From contig ML664157.1 in the NCBI GenBank assembly GCA_007570785.1, positions 5,355,424 through 5,419,423 on the forward strand: a DNA stretch of 64,000 nucleotides. The letters run 5' to 3'. The notes under the pieces are model-generated. The model was not told where the DNA came from. It made no database searches and saw only the letters and a list, made by a program, of their open reading frames with translations. The DNA comes from Antilocapra americana (lineage: Eukaryota > Chordata > Mammalia > Artiodactyla > Antilocapridae). Shown here piece after piece: positions 12,640 to 25,117 of this stretch. A program made the translations under genes and the position numbers. How positions within the stretch are numbered: the stretch's first letter is position 1; each line of letters opens with the position of its first letter.

Positions 12640-12765
12640 GGCTATCCTGGCTGTGGATCCTTGAGCACATTACTTAACCTCTCTGTGTCTCAGCAGTCTC
12701 TGCCTTGGGATGATCCCTGCAAAAGCAGTGGTAATATTTAACTGAGCATATTCTGTGACTCAAAG
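12640..12765 (+). repeat. MIR SINE
   Basis: 'gagcacattacttaacctctctgtgtctcag' followed by 'gtggtaatattta' is the MIR core in sense orientation. Confidence 0.7.
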
Positions 12766-12771
12766 AAAGTT

Positions 12772-13157
12772 GAGTACCGAAAAACTGATACTTTCAAACT
12801 GTGGTGTTGGAGAAGACTCTTGAGAGTCCCTTGGACAGCAAGGAGATCAAATGAGTCAATCATAAAGGAAATCAACCTTGACTACTCATTGAAACAACTT
12901 TTGTTGAAACTGAAGCTCCAGTGCTTTGGCCACCTGATGTGAAGAACCGACCCGTTGGAAAAGACCCTGATGCTGGGATAGATTGAAGGCAGGAGGAGAA
13001 GGGGGTGACAGAGGTTGAGATGGTTGGATGGCATCATCAACTCAATGGACATGAGTTTGAGCAAACTCTGGGACATAGTGAAGGACAGGGAAGCCTGGTG
13101 TGCTGTAGTTCATGGGGTCACAAAGAGTTGGACATGACTGAGTAACTGAACAACAGT
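12772..13157 (+). mobile_element. BovB 3' end, sense
   Basis: 'gttggagaagactcttgagagtccctt', 'ctgatgctgggatagattgaaggcaggag' and the terminal 'cacaaagagttggacatgactgag' are the BovB 3' region. It is 5'-truncated and carries stops throughout. Confidence 0.9.
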
Positions 13158-13578
13158 ATTATATGACTGCCAAGCACATAGAAGAGCAGAATGAATGTTG
13201 CCTGTCATAAGTATTATTCCCCAATGGAGAATTAAAAAAAAAAAAAACTTGAAATGCATTATAGGGAGTTTCTTATCTGTCAAAGGTAATGATTGCTTGG
13301 AGAAAACATGATTTTGAAATGGCACTTTAAATATAGTACTTACAGATCTGTATTTTATTATAATTTTCCTCTGGCCTATGTTCAGACCATCTTCTAAGTG
13401 TATTTGCACCATTTGGTATAGATGAGGTTCTCATAAATTTTTATATGTGGTTTCCTCCACATATGATGACATTTGAATGGTAATTCATATTTACTGCTTC
13501 CTTTCCCACAATTTTTTTTAAAACTCATCTTAGACATTTTGTTTGAAGACAACATAAGAATCAGTATGTTTTGGCTTT

Positions 13579-13725
13579 TTTTTTTTTTTTTTTTGGCAGG
13601 TGGTTTTTTATTTTTTTATTTATTTATTTTTTTAAATTATTGTTTTAGCCATACATTGTTATGATATCACCATGGGTTTACATATGCTTCCCCTCCGGGT
13701 CCCCCCTCCCTCCTCCCTCCCCCCC
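13579..13725 (-). mobile_element. Very short L1 3' end insertion with 12-bp target duplication
   Basis: Poly(T) on the plus strand is followed by the antisense L1 3' UTR ('ccatacattgttatgatatcacc') and ends in a C-rich tract. TGTTTTGGCTTT occurs at 13567-13578 and again at 13726-13737, a perfect target-site duplication. The 5' truncation leaves only about 150 bp. Confidence 0.93.
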
Positions 13726-13737
13726 TGTTTTGGCTTT

Positions 13738-16700
13738 AAGTTCAGTTTTTCTGGCATGGAGATCTATTTTTTATAAAATAAAATAGTGAAGGTGCAGGCT
13801 CAATAAACATACTCTTCCAATGTGTGGGTCGTTATGGTGCTGAGATATCTCTAGGCCAACTTTTGTGATTCAGATTCATTCAGAGGCACAAAATCTGTGA
13901 TAGATTAGAAAGATCTGGAAGCTACCTAGTAGCTAGCTCAGAGGCATAATCAAATACTCCAGACCCTCACACTTATTATTTCTAATATAATTTCACTATT
14001 CTCTTTGTTGACTTGCTGCTGACATAAGAAAATTTTAGTATGTTCCAGTATGAGTGCCGCATGGAAACCAGGTAAAGAAGATTTCTTAATGTCTTCTTGG
14101 AGAAGAAAGGAAACCGAGGTGATTTAATAAAGTATAGTCTGGGACTGGCCCTTGGTTAAATTCCAAGGTATCTGGCAGCAGGAGAACTGGCACTATCTAA
14201 GCTACTTTTAGAGTCACTGTTGAATCACCAGATTTGTGGCACACCCCAAGGAATGTGGGGATTTTTTTCTTTGTACCTGAGTTCACTTTAAATTTAGCAT
14301 CCAAAACTGAAGTGCTTGGGCCCCTTTAGAGTCCCGAGGGCAGCTCTGTGCCTCTGCCTGCTGCAGAGTGGGGAAGCTGTGATGGTGCTCTGGAGGTGGG
14401 TGTTCTTCTCCAGCCTTGGCCTTCGTCACCTGGGAAATGGTGCTGATAATGTTGCCCTCCTGACTGAGTTGCTGTGTGCATTAGGTGAAATAGTGCACGT
14501 GGAATGCACGCAGTTTGTGGCACCAAGTGGAGCTAATAAATGTTAATGTTATTTATGTTGATTTCTTCAAGATGGTGATGATAATGTATGCTGTTCCTCC
14601 CCCCATGCCCTTCAGTAGGTGTATCTTAGAAACAGGTTTAGCATTTTGATTCTTGGATTATCCGCCTGTATGCTATAGATGCACCATCACTTAGAGGTTG
14701 GGCAAATAGGATCTCAACATTTCGTGTCAGTGGTAAGGTTTGGGGAACTTTGGGGAAAAGTGTGAACAAACATGGGCAGGAAGTGGGGATGGAGATGATA
14801 TTGTAAAGATATGCTTTCTGCTTACAGGCTCACGGGCTCATTTAATTCCTCAATTTTAATGAGTGGGTTGCGTGAAAGATTATCTAAGATCCTTTCCTCC
14901 TCAAATTTTGCAGTCCTCCTCAAAATTTTCAGACTTTTTCAGGCAGTTGTAGTATCATTTTAAAATGTTTATTCAGACTCTGGTTCTGGCAACATGTTCT
15001 AAAATGGGGTTTGTGTGTATGGTGTGTATGTCTGGTTTTGTTTTGAGGGGCAGAGAAGTAGAATCCATTTTTTTCCTACTGAAATCTTAAATGGAGCTCT
15101 AGTGGTTCCATTTAAACAGGTGAGAGTATGCCTTTGAATGCGGATGGGGATACAGTGAGTTGTTGTCCTGCCTACTCAGTCTCTACTGGTTGCCCACCAA
15201 GCTACGTCTGTGATCTCCGATGGCTAAGAAATGCGGTTTGAAAACTGTGCCCTTCTAGTGAATTCTGTGAAACACTTTTGTTCTAGAATAAGTCTTATCA
15301 CCCACGTTGCAGCTGTGGGCTTCATAGATATTTTAGTAATTCAAGACCACTGAATTGACATTTAGAAGCTGAGATGGAGATAAGAGGTGACATAAGGATG
15401 GTTGCTAATTGGATCTTTTCTCTCTGGGAAGTTACAATATCAGGACACACAAAACTCCAGTGAGATAACCAATTAATTCAAGCCTGGGTTTCCTTCCTTA
15501 CCAAACCTGATTGTGTTGGTGTGTGGTCAGTAGGTCTGAGTTTGTGCACTGGACCAAGAGGTAGGGGTGTACCTCTTTACCACAAGCTCCTTGGCCCTTC
15601 CTGGGACAATGTGAGGTACTTTCTGGGTCAGATGTCTTTGGGGGCTAGAGTGTTTAGAACGGAAACAGCTTGTCTTGAACCAGGGCCGTCTAGTAACTTC
15701 ACATTTCTTCTGTGTTTGAACATGTCCCCCTTTTGTGACAGCTGCAGAATCTATATGAACTTCAGGCATTTCCGAGACAGGCCTAGAACACAGAGAGGGC
15801 CATGGGGCCAGGCCAGTTAGCCAGCCTTCAGGGACACGCGTGGGCTGTGGAGCCCTGTGGAGTCAGTAGTAACACAATCGCCAAAATACGTGCCTTTTCT
15901 TTGAGTGATAGTGCCGCCTTGTTTTACATTTTTATTTGGCATGTGCACATGTATGTTCTTCATAAAGTGAGTTAATTTTTTTTTTTTTTTGCTTAAGATA
16001 TTTTCTCTAATTCTGCTAAGTCCATGTACTTATGTATATATTAAGTACATGATTATTTATTATCATTAATCAAACTTACAACCCCCACACCCCCACCCTT
16101 GTAAAAAGCATTTGGTAATGCTTGAGAATGGAATGGCAAGAAAAAGAAAGGTTCACCTAAAACCTCGAGCTCTATCTATCTGCATCTGATTACGGTGCTG
16201 CAGGACAGTGGCCCCAGAGCTCCTTTGAGAACGATGCTCTCTGGGACATGCTATGAATATCTCCTTTTGAACTGTAATGTATGTTTCATCTCAGCTTTAA
16301 GACTGAGGAGAAACTTTTTGATCTGAGGTTCCTTGCTGCAGGAAATACTTCAGAAGAGATTTCACTTAACAAAGGCTTAACCAAAACAGGTTTGAATAGG
16401 GTGACCTCAGAATTTAGTATGCCAACTGGAGCACTTTTGAGAGCAGAAAAGGGTGTTAATTATAATTAGAGTGGGGCTGCAGGAGTGAACTGGTTCTGTT
16501 ATGGGCATTTGGGACATATGTTTGCCCCATGGTAGGTACACTGTTGAGAGTCAGAATAGAAATTTCGAACTCCCCAAATCTTTTGAAAGCCCAGGTCTTA
16601 GCTAAAACCTTAAAATGAGCTTCAAGAGAGACAGGTGCTATCTTGTCTCTCTCTGTAGTGAATGCTGCTCTGATGTAGGATTGGCATTGATGAGTCCATT

Positions 16701-17420
16701 TATTGATCATCTACTGTGTATAAGTACTCTGTGCTAGCCTTCAGGAGGATGCTTTCATCAACTACTTAAAAGAGCTTGCAGCTTTTCCAAACAAAAGTTT
16801 AAAGAGTCCTGGCTTACAGGTTATCCCCAGTGCATTCTCTTTGTGCTGTGTTTATTCTCTATTCTAATTCTGATTCCTTCATGGTGTCTCTCTGCTAATC
16901 CATCCTATTCTCTCCCTTCTGTAATCCTAACATTTTAATTCTAAGTTGTTTGGAGCCAAATTCCCCAGCCTGCCCACCTGTTTTGGTTATGTGATAAATA
17001 TTTCAGATCTGTAATCTGAAGTGGGGAGCTCAGGGTGTTTTCTAGTTTGAGGTCAACTAGCATTCATCTTACTGCTGGGGATACAGTGAGTCCTCACTGT
17101 AGATGGGTGTAGCTGATCACTATTACTCATTTGATAGTCACTCTCAAACTTCTTAAAGTGTATTCAAGTTTGAGAATTACTACTAAGTTGACAATGTGTA
17201 GCAGCTTTAGGTCGTGAAGACCTCTCAGAATTTGATGAAAGCCAGAAAGTTAGAAAAATGCACATCTCTATTTTATATAATACTAGGGCTTTGGGGAAGC
17301 CCTGATTCAGTCCTGTGATACAAACTAAGCACTCTAGTTTTCAGAATAAATCCTGTAAGAATTATTAGAGAAAGTCACACACCAGTGATTGTTCTGTTTT
17401 GTGGTTTGTCCCTAGCTGGT
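13738..17420. other. Mostly unique intronic-type DNA
   Basis: A MIR-like copy occupies about 14390-14560; T and C-rich runs occur at 15979-15990 and 16081-16098. Frames at 15521-15820 and 16456-16710 are open by chance as far as I can tell, with no recognised product and no convincing flanking splice sites. Confidence 0.45.
14390..14560 (+). repeat. MIR-like SINE
   Basis: 'cgtcacctgggaaatggtgctgataatg' and the terminal 'ggagctaataaatgttaatgtta' resemble MIR in sense orientation. The copy is diverged. Confidence 0.5.
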
Positions 17421-17421
17421 T

Positions 17422-17447
17422 TGTGTGTGTGTGTGTGTGTGTGTGTG
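17422..17447. repeat. (TG)13 microsatellite
   Basis: There are thirteen uninterrupted TG units, likely polymorphic. Confidence 0.97.
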
Positions 17448-17914
17448 GCGAGTTCACGCCCTGAGATTTTATTTTTTCCAGGCGTTAACCTGGGCCCTGT
17501 GGTGAATGTCAAGATGGTACCTGCTGGGTGGTCCTGACTCATGCTCACTCAGCCACAGACTTGGGTGTGGTGTAGACTTCTGGTGGGCGTCCACCTAGCC
17601 AGGAGGGTGGAAGGAGACTTGAATGCATTCCCTTTACTTTAAACAACTTTTTAAAAAATTTTTATTAATTTGCTTTAATTTTTTTAGTGAACTGCATTTA
17701 CTAAAACAAATGAAGTTTTAAACATTTCTAAGGAATGCATGGGCATATTAGAAATATGGATGAATAAAAAAAGGGTTAAAAGATGACAGGGAATTGTATC
17801 CTTGGGTAACCAGTTATTTTTCTGTAAATGGTAAAAATGAAAAGTACAGGAATAGTCATTCAGTGACTTTATGCTTCCTAGTTATGCACAAGTTTATTAA
17901 AAATAGTAGTAATA

Positions 17915-18130
17915 ATACCTAACATTTGAAATTTTATAACATTCTAGATACTGTTGTGTTTACATGCCCTATTTATAGTAACTCATTAAAACCTGATAGC
18001 TGATTTATGAGTAAGTGTTATTTTACCCCAACGTGGCAAGGACAGTAAAGCTCAGAGTCGTTAAGCATCTTACTTGAGGTCACACAGCTAGTAAAGATTT
18101 GAGTTGAGAATTTGAGACATTTATTCTCTG
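17915..18130 (-). repeat. MIR SINE, antisense
   Basis: 'agtaactcattaaaacctgatag', 'aagctcagagtcgttaagca' and 'aggtcacacagctagtaaag' are the antisense MIR core. Confidence 0.8.
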
Positions 18131-18884
18131 TCTCAAATGTGTACTCTCTTCTGGTCTTCTAGAATAATAAGATACACTACTGTGAATCACTGTTAGATGG
18201 TGGTGGTGGTGCAGGAGGAAGAGAGGAGAGGAGACCCCTGTAGGGGAATGTGTTGGGGTTGAGCATTGAGAATGAGGATGTTTCTATGTGGATCAGGTTT
18301 GTGCAGAGGTGAGTCAGTGACTCAGGAGTGTACACAGATCCTATGCTTTATACCGTTTAGTAATTAGGCTGATCATCAGCCTCGCCTTGAAATTTCTCTC
18401 ATTCCTTTGTAATCAACATGTGGAACTGTTGAAAGAATGTCTACTGATTGATATCTTTCAACTTATCTTAAAATAATGATCGCCTGTTTAATTTTAAACT
18501 GGGTACCATGACATCCCCTGTGCTGAGCATTCACAAACAGCTGGACTTAGAAGGAAATGTACAAATACAGTGTTGACAGATTACCAATATAATGAGAGCT
18601 GACAGAATTATTATAGGTCACTGAGCCTTTAAATAACATTTATTTGTAAAGTTGCCTTGTACTTGATATTGAAGGTAACCCCAATTTGGGTCATGCTGAC
18701 TTTCCACAATGTCATGAACTTTGGATGTTTCATCATTAAAGTTAATAATAATTTTGCCTAAAATTATTTCCCAGAACACTAACATTTTTTTCTGTTATGT
18801 TATTTAAAAGAAAGAATCTAGGAGCAAATTTATCTAATACACTTAGTGAATAAGGACTTGTCTCTGAGAGATGAGTAATGTAGA

Positions 18885-18980
18885 GGTTAAAAACTCAGGC
18901 TACAGGGTTGAAATTCCAAATTCCTGGCTTCAGATCCCTCACTTAGCAGCTCTTTGAGTCTGGCTAAAATACTTAACTCA
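18885..18980 (+). repeat. MIR SINE, left part (split by BovB)
   Basis: 'ttcctggcttcagatccctcacttagcagctc' and 'aaaatacttaactc' are MIR core. The 3' half resumes at 19584 after a BovB insertion. Confidence 0.65.
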
Positions 18981-19583
18981 TCATGGCAAATAGAAGGGAA
19001 AAAGTGGAAGCAGTGACAGATTTTATTTTCTTGGGCTCTAAAATCACTGCAGATGATGACTGCAGCCAGGAAATTGAGATGCAAAGCTAGATATTAAAAA
19101 GCAAAGACATCACTTTGCTGACAAAAGTCCATATAGTCCATACCGGTGTGAGAGTTGGACCATAAAAAGACTGAAAGCTGAAGAATTGATGCTTTTGGTT
19201 TGTGGTGCTGAAGAAAACTCTTGAGAGTCCCCTGAACTGCAAGGAGATCAAAATAGTCAATCCTAAAGGAAAGCAACCATGAATATTCATTGGAAGGACT
19301 GATGTTGAAGCTTTAATACTTAGGCCTCCTGATACAAAGAGCTGACTTATTGGAAAAGACTGTGATGATGGGAAGATGGGCACAAAGAGGAGGGGGCAAC
19401 ACAGAGAAGAGATGGTTGGATTATATCATCAACTCAGTGGACATGAATGACTCTCACTATCTAGAGATAGTGAAGGACAGAAAAGCCTGGTGTGCTGCAG
19501 TCCATAGGACCCCAAAGAGTTGAACTCGAGTTAGCCACTGATCACACACCCACTCACCCCCACACACCCACCCACACCCCTAC
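18981..19583 (+). mobile_element. BovB fragment, sense, with CACCC-rich tail
   Basis: The sequence runs 'ttcttgggctctaaaatcactgcagatg', 'agacatcactttgctgacaaa', 'actcttgagagtcccctgaactgcaaggag' and 'aagcctggtgtgctgcagtcc'. This is the C-terminal RT region and 3' end of BovB. A (CA/CCC)-rich tail occupies 19541-19583. Stops and indels make it inactive. Confidence 0.9.
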
Positions 19584-19690
19584 CTTTCTGTATCCCATAG
19601 GATTGTTATAAGAATTCAGTGAGATAATACTTATTACTCACGAAGCATCAGTGTGATATTGAGAGAGTGGAAAGCCCTCAGTAAATGTGT
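19584..19690 (+). repeat. MIR SINE, right part
   Basis: 'cataggattgttataagaattcagtgagataata' and 'ggaaagccctcagtaaatg' are the 3' half of the MIR begun at 18885. Confidence 0.65.
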
Positions 19691-19691
19691 A

Positions 19692-19837
19692 GGCATGCCT
19701 GCATGCTAAGTTGCTTCAGTCGTGTCCGACTCTGTGCGACCCTGTGGACAGCAGCCCACCAGGCTCCTCTGTTCACAGGATTCTCTAGGCAAGAATAATG
19801 GAGTGGGTGGCTTGCCATTTCCTTCTCTGAAATAAAC
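19692..19837 (-). mobile_element. BovA-type SINE, antisense
   Basis: 'gttgcttcagtcgtgtccgactctgtgcgaccctgtgg' and 'ggcaagaataatggagtggg' are antisense BovA. It is truncated at 'ccttctct'. Confidence 0.88.
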
Positions 19838-19947
19838 GTGAGCAGTTATTCAATTCTGGCAAAGCAGCTAGGTTGAGATCTCTTAGCATTGCTCCCCACC
19901 CACTTAGCAGTATGTCTCCATGGCTTTTCCATGTCAGTTTTGTTTTT

Positions 19948-20142
19948 AAGATTTTATTTTTTTGATGTGGACCATTTTTAAAGTCTTTATTGATTTTGTT
20001 GCAACATTGCTTCTGTTTTATGTTTTGGTTTTTCGGCCACAAGGCATGTGGGATCTTAGCTCCCTGACCAGGGATTGAACCCACGTTCCCTGCATTGAAA
20101 AGTGAAGTCTTAACTACTGGACCGCCAGGTTCTGGACCCCCC
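19948..20142 (-). mobile_element. CHR-type SINE, antisense
   Basis: 'tttattgattttgttgcaacattgc', 'ggcatgtgggatcttagctccctgacc' and 'cttaactactggaccgccagg' form the reverse complement of a tRNA-Glu-headed CHR SINE of the Cetacea-Hippo-Ruminant lineage. Confidence 0.85.
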
Positions 20143-20719
20143 CTGTCAGTTCTTAAAGCTCATTTCTCTCTTGAATAGTTGCACATCATCCCATGGAAGG
20201 AGAGAATCATTAAAGGTTATTTGGATTATTTCATATTTTCCCGTCATTATAAATACCTCATACTCTTACTCCTTGCTCTTCCAACATTCCCCTGAAAACT
20301 TTGAAGGTCGTGTTTTGAGATTGGTCCCAGTACCACGGCTGTAATTATTTCCATTGTTCTATAAACACTTGTTTAATGGGGTATCAGGCAGAATATGTGC
20401 TCATTTAGCGTAAAACAAAATAATTATTGGACATCCAGTCCTATAAATTGAAAAATTGAGGGCAGCAGGAATGAGTTCTCTCAGATAAGAAAGAGGAAAC
20501 TGCCTAAGAGCCTTTATTGAAAACTTCTTATGGCCCGTCTCTCAGAAACTCAAACCTGAACTCATGAGCTGGTATGTAGTTGTAGAAAGTGCACATAAGC
20601 CAGCCTGGAGACGTTTCTCATTTATATTCGATGAAATGCCTTTTGCCTGAAATTGTTCCTCCTTATACTACAGTTTACTTTGTGTGTATAAAAACTTCTC
20701 TTGGTCATGATCAGTACTG

Positions 20720-21300
20720 GGAAGCCGCCTTTCCTGCCTTCCTCACTTCACACCTTCTCCCTCCAACCCCCACAGTCTCTTCTGTGGCCACCTGCAATAG
20801 CTCACATCCCATCAGGGCACGCCTTTGGCGGCACCCACTGGGAGAGAGCTTGACTGAGATTCGCTCGTGGCCTGCAAGGCCCTCCCTGACCTGGCTGGTC
20901 TTTGCCCGGGTCTCTTACTATGTTTCCTGTGCTCTCTGACTCACTCCTTCTGTTGCAGCTGTATCAGCCTTCTTGCTGCTGCTGCTCCTCCTCCTCCTCG
21001 TCTTCCCCCTTCAACATGTCAGTCCCACCTTGAAACCTTTGCAGATGCTCTTCCTCACTTTGTTCAGGTCTCCTGTTCTGGTTCCTCCGTCTTTACTGTG
21101 AGCATGCCTGGTCACTTCATCCGTGGGGCACGCCCCGTTAGGTCCTGTGCTGCCCCAGCCCGTTCTGTTTGTTGGTTCCTTCCCCAGGACTATGAGCTCC
21201 TGAAGTCAAGCACTTTGTCATATTAACTGCTCTGTTACCAGCACCTGGCACAATGGAAGTACTCAATAAATTCTGGTTGAACTAATGAAGGAATCAAGGA
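20720..21300 (+). repeat. L2 LINE 3' region
   Basis: 'cctgcaaggccctccctgacctggctgg', 'cccaccttgaaacctttgcagatgctcttcc' and the end 'agcacctggcacaatggaagtactcaataaattctggttgaa' follow L2. A trinucleotide run, (GCT)4(CCT)4, lies at 20975-20998. The 116- and 119-codon frames here are by-products of this GC-rich fossil. Confidence 0.7.
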
Positions 21301-22992
21301 AGCAGAGATGCTTATAGAATTTCTTGTATGATATTGTAATTTTGAGGCTTTTGTCTGAGTATTGATGACAGCAGCAAAGAGCAGAGCAAGTAACCTTTCA
21401 AAGAGTTCAGAAAAACTGTCTTTCAGTTTATTTTTCAGAGCATAGGCTTGTAATGGTTTCTGAGAAATTTTCAAAAAGCTGAGATACCGTGGCTTGATTT
21501 CTCACCTCTGATGACTGTCTTTGGCTTTTTGGTTTTACTCTTGTGTTTGTATCTTGTGTCATGAAAGTGGTTTTGAGTCATTATTCTCATTTTCTCAAAT
21601 GCCCACTTGCAGAGTGCCTCCCTTCCTGCCCTTCCTCCCTACTCACATTAGTGATGACAGTCTTACAGTATATTCAGGCTGCCTTCTCTCTGGGGGTGTA
21701 GGAAGTATATGGCTGGCTCATCCAAGATCACTTCTGTCTCTAAAGAGGGGTCTGAGCAGTGGTTTCAAGCTTTTTCTTGGCTTCTGGGCTGGGCTCCAGG
21801 GCTTTTGAGGGGAGCTGGAGTTTTTGCCTCAACCTCATTAAGAGCCCTTTCGTTTCCATCTGTCTAGTGTATGAGTGTTTCCTATAAGACTTTGTTTGAG
21901 TAAGATGTGCCTCATGAATAAAACAGTATCAGAACCCTTCTGATGTTGAGATGTCGCTTCCCTTTTTAGGGAGTAATAAAAGGACTTAGAACAGGGAGGG
22001 CCTTGTATCCCTGAGAATTGAAGGTGGCAGACAAAGGCAAGGGTGGCCTATTTTTGATGATTCTGCCTAGTTCTGATCCAAGGAGATGTTTGATTGATGT
22101 CTGTGCCTTAAACTTAATTACAGGAGTTGGTGAGCCATTGGCCTAGGCTTTGCTGGGCGGTGTACACAGGTGCCCTTGGCTTTGCTGCCACCTTCCTTTG
22201 TCTTTTTTCAGTTCCTCCTTTCTCCTGAGTGCTTCTGTTTGTGGTGCAACATTGCCAACATTGCTATGGAAGTTTTATACTACTGGTTGCTCCTGGCACT
22301 GTGCGTTTGGGGAAGGCTCATCTGATTTCTGTTAAATCTTTTGATTTTCCTGCATGCCCTCAATTTCCAAGTATTTTATAATCCTCCATTACAATGAGAA
22401 CATGAATTGATCAAAGTAAAAATGTAAACAAACTTGTAAAGTATTTGGGCTTATCATTGAATATATCTGGAAATTCCAGACAGAAGTTTCTGGGCTCATA
22501 TTCACAGTACCCACCCAAATGGAAAGCAGTTAGTTGTTGAGTGAATGGATTTAACGTTAAACACAGGTTGCCTAGACTCTGGATACAGCTATCTTTGCAC
22601 AAAAGCACTTGTATAATAGTTCAGTCCTTTATTTGCGGCGGTGTGTGTGTGTGTACATTTTTGACTGCCACATTTATCTCAGCTCTGTTAGATGGGGGTG
22701 CTGCATGTGATTTTCCTTGAATATTCTTTTGTATTTTAGCTCTTCGAAGTAAATGAAGGAGTGAATAAGTAAATGACATGAACGAATCAGTGGAAAGGAA
22801 CTCCAGCCATAGGAGAAAAGCTTTAAGATTTGGTGGCTTGGCACAGGGGAAAACGAAGTATGTAAACAGGGGCAGCTGGGTGTCTGGTAAGGAGAAAGGT
22901 ACGAGTCAGAACAAAACGTTGCTGTAGATGTGACATTTATGAGGAAGAAGTGACCTCACAGTCAGAAAGTGTCATTCTCATGGCCAGTTGGT
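21301..22992. other. Unique intronic-type DNA
   Basis: A short GT run lies at 22641-22654. Frames at 21521-21808 and 22150-22335 have no recognised homology. Confidence 0.45.
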
Positions 22993-23092
22993 CCCACCTT
23001 GCAGCCTGTGGAATCTTAGTTTCCAGACCAGAGACCAAACCCAGACAGTGAGAGCACAGAGTTCTAACCACTGGACCACCAGGGAGTTCCCT
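22993..23092 (-). mobile_element. CHR-type SINE head, antisense
   Basis: 'gtggaatcttagtttccagaccagagaccaaaccc' and 'ctaaccactggaccaccagggagttccc' are the antisense tRNA-Glu-like head and adjoining body. Confidence 0.8.
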
Positions 23093-23190
23093 AAGGTTCT
23101 GTCGTTTTTATAAACTCCTTCCTCACTGAATCAATCTAGCTTCTTGTGGGATCCTTTCAGTGTGATTTAATAGGGATTTTGGGGAAAGCT

Positions 23191-23388
23191 GGGCTTCCCT
23201 GGTGGCTCAGCTGGTAAAGAATCTGCCTGAAATGCAGGAGACCCTAGTTTGAGTCCATATTTGGGTAGATCCGCTGGAGAAGGGAACGGCTACCCACTCC
23301 AGTATTATGGCCTGGAGAATTCCGTGGACTGTGTATTCCATGGGGTCGCAAAGAGTCGGACCTGACTGAGCGACTTTCACTTTCACTT
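23191..23388 (+). mobile_element. Bov-tA SINE, sense
   Basis: It is full length from GGGCTTCCCTGGTGGCTCAG to 'gactgagcgactttcactttcac'. It forms an inverted pair with the antisense copy 106 bp downstream. Confidence 0.93.
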
Positions 23389-23493
23389 GGGGAAGGCTAG
23401 GATTTACTTCATGGCTGATGGTGAGTTGTAGCAATGCTGTGAAGTACAGGAGAACTGTTCTAATCAAATGATGTGGGCAGCTCATTCTAGACT

Positions 23494-23748
23494 GTGAACA
23501 GTGAAAGTGAAAGTTGCTCAGTCATGTCCGATTCTTTGCGACTCCATACAGTCCATGGAATTCTCCAGGCCAGAATACTGAAGTGGGTAGCCTTTCCTTT
23601 TTCCAGGGGATCTTCCCAACTCAGGGATCAAACCCGGGTCTCCTGCATTGCAGGCAGATTCTTTACCAGCTGAGCCACAAGGGAAGCCCAAGAACAGTGG
23701 AGTGGGTGGCCTATTCCTTCTCCAGTGGATCTAGCTATCAGGGAAGCC
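23494..23748 (-). mobile_element. Bov-tA SINE, antisense, with partial internal duplication and 11-bp TSD
   Basis: A full antisense SINE (about 23500-23689) is followed by a shortened second copy of head and middle (23690-23748). Flanking CATTCTAGACT at 23483-23493 and 23749-23759 indicates one insertion event covering both parts. Confidence 0.88.
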
Positions 23749-24372
23749 CATTCTAGACTATATTTCTTGCATATTAGAGTTTTTTACATTCTTTACCTGA
23801 AAAGTTTATTTTGACTACTATTGGAACCTACTTAAGTATTTCAGGGAATATTAATATTTGACTTAAGACCATATCTCTTATTGGGAGTTTGTGTGTGTGT
23901 ATGTGCTACCTTTATTCTTTTTGACCTTCGGCTGTAGAAAGGATTGTACACTTAGGAAGGCATAAAAAATAATGGAGTGCTATTAAGGAAATAATGGTAA
24001 TTGAACTGTGTGATGAGAAAAGGAATTTATATGTAACTTAACCAAATTTAAGAATCTAGACACAAACCCTTCTTTTCTCTTTAAAAAGAAAGAAGACCAG
24101 GTTTATATGACCCTTTCTCTTTTCAACGTAAATTATAAGTAACTACTGTTGATTATTTCTAAGAGTTGTTAGCTTGTGAAGCTGAACAATCATTAAAAAT
24201 AGAAAACTTGCAAGCTACAAATGAGTGCCTAGGCTTTTGTTTAGATGTAATTTTCCTTTGGAATTTCCTCAGCTGTAGTGTGGAAACTTAAGCTAAAGCA
24301 GAGTAATAAGAAATGAGCCTTGCTAAACAAAGAGTGTATTTTGGCTCAAACTATTAAGGAAGCTATTAAGAT

Positions 24373-24483
24373 TCCAAGGTGGCATTAATGGTAAAGAATC
24401 TACCTGCCAATGAAGGAGACATGAGAGACCTGGGTTCAGTCCCTGGGTTGGGAAGATCCCCTGGAGGAGGAAAATGGCAACCT
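24373..24483 (+). mobile_element. Truncated Bov-tA SINE, sense
   Basis: 'ggtaaagaatctacctgcc', 'gacctgggttcagtccctgggttggg' and 'gatcccctggagg' are the head and middle of Bov-tA. Confidence 0.83.
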
Positions 24484-25117
24484 AGATCAACTACATTACC
24501 AAGTACTTATGAAATGCTCTGTGATCCAAGTTAATTTATGAATTTCCCTAAGCTCAAATTAAATGGGAAAGAATATTTTTCCTATTCTCAATTCTTCATT
24601 TTCTTAGTAAAATCTCAAACAGACTTTATGTGAATAGCAGGAACACTTGTCTTTATTTTTTGAGTTGACAGGTTTTCCAGGTAAAGTATTAGTAAAACAT
24701 TTTTAAAAGTCATCTAAATCCTACAAAACAATGAGAATGTTTTAGGCTATAGAAAATATGTCCCCTGAGAGTAATTTTTTTTTTTTAACATTTATTACTT
24801 ACTGTAGAGTCAGTTTTCAATAGAACTGCTGTTAATCATTGCATGTTTTTATGGAGCCTAACTTATTAAAGAGAATTCAGTCTACACCAATGACATGGTA
24901 ATTGTTGTAATGTATGTACCAAGAAGAAAAAATGTTGTGAGCACAGTGTTCTCCTTTTTTGTGTGTTTGTGCTGGGTTAAACTGTTAACTTGTGTAGAAA
25001 TACAGACTGTGGATGATTCCTGTCCTGGTCAGAAGCTCATCATAAGACAGGGCCATAACAACAGTTCTGAACAGATGCTTCCAGTTTGCTCCTTTGGTCT
25101 ACAATCATGACTTTATT

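Noticed and set aside
23191..23230. tRNA-like head resembling tRNA-Glu
   Set aside because: It belongs to Bov-tA. No intact cloverleaf or anticodon arm is preserved in this or the other SINE heads, so no tRNA gene is called.
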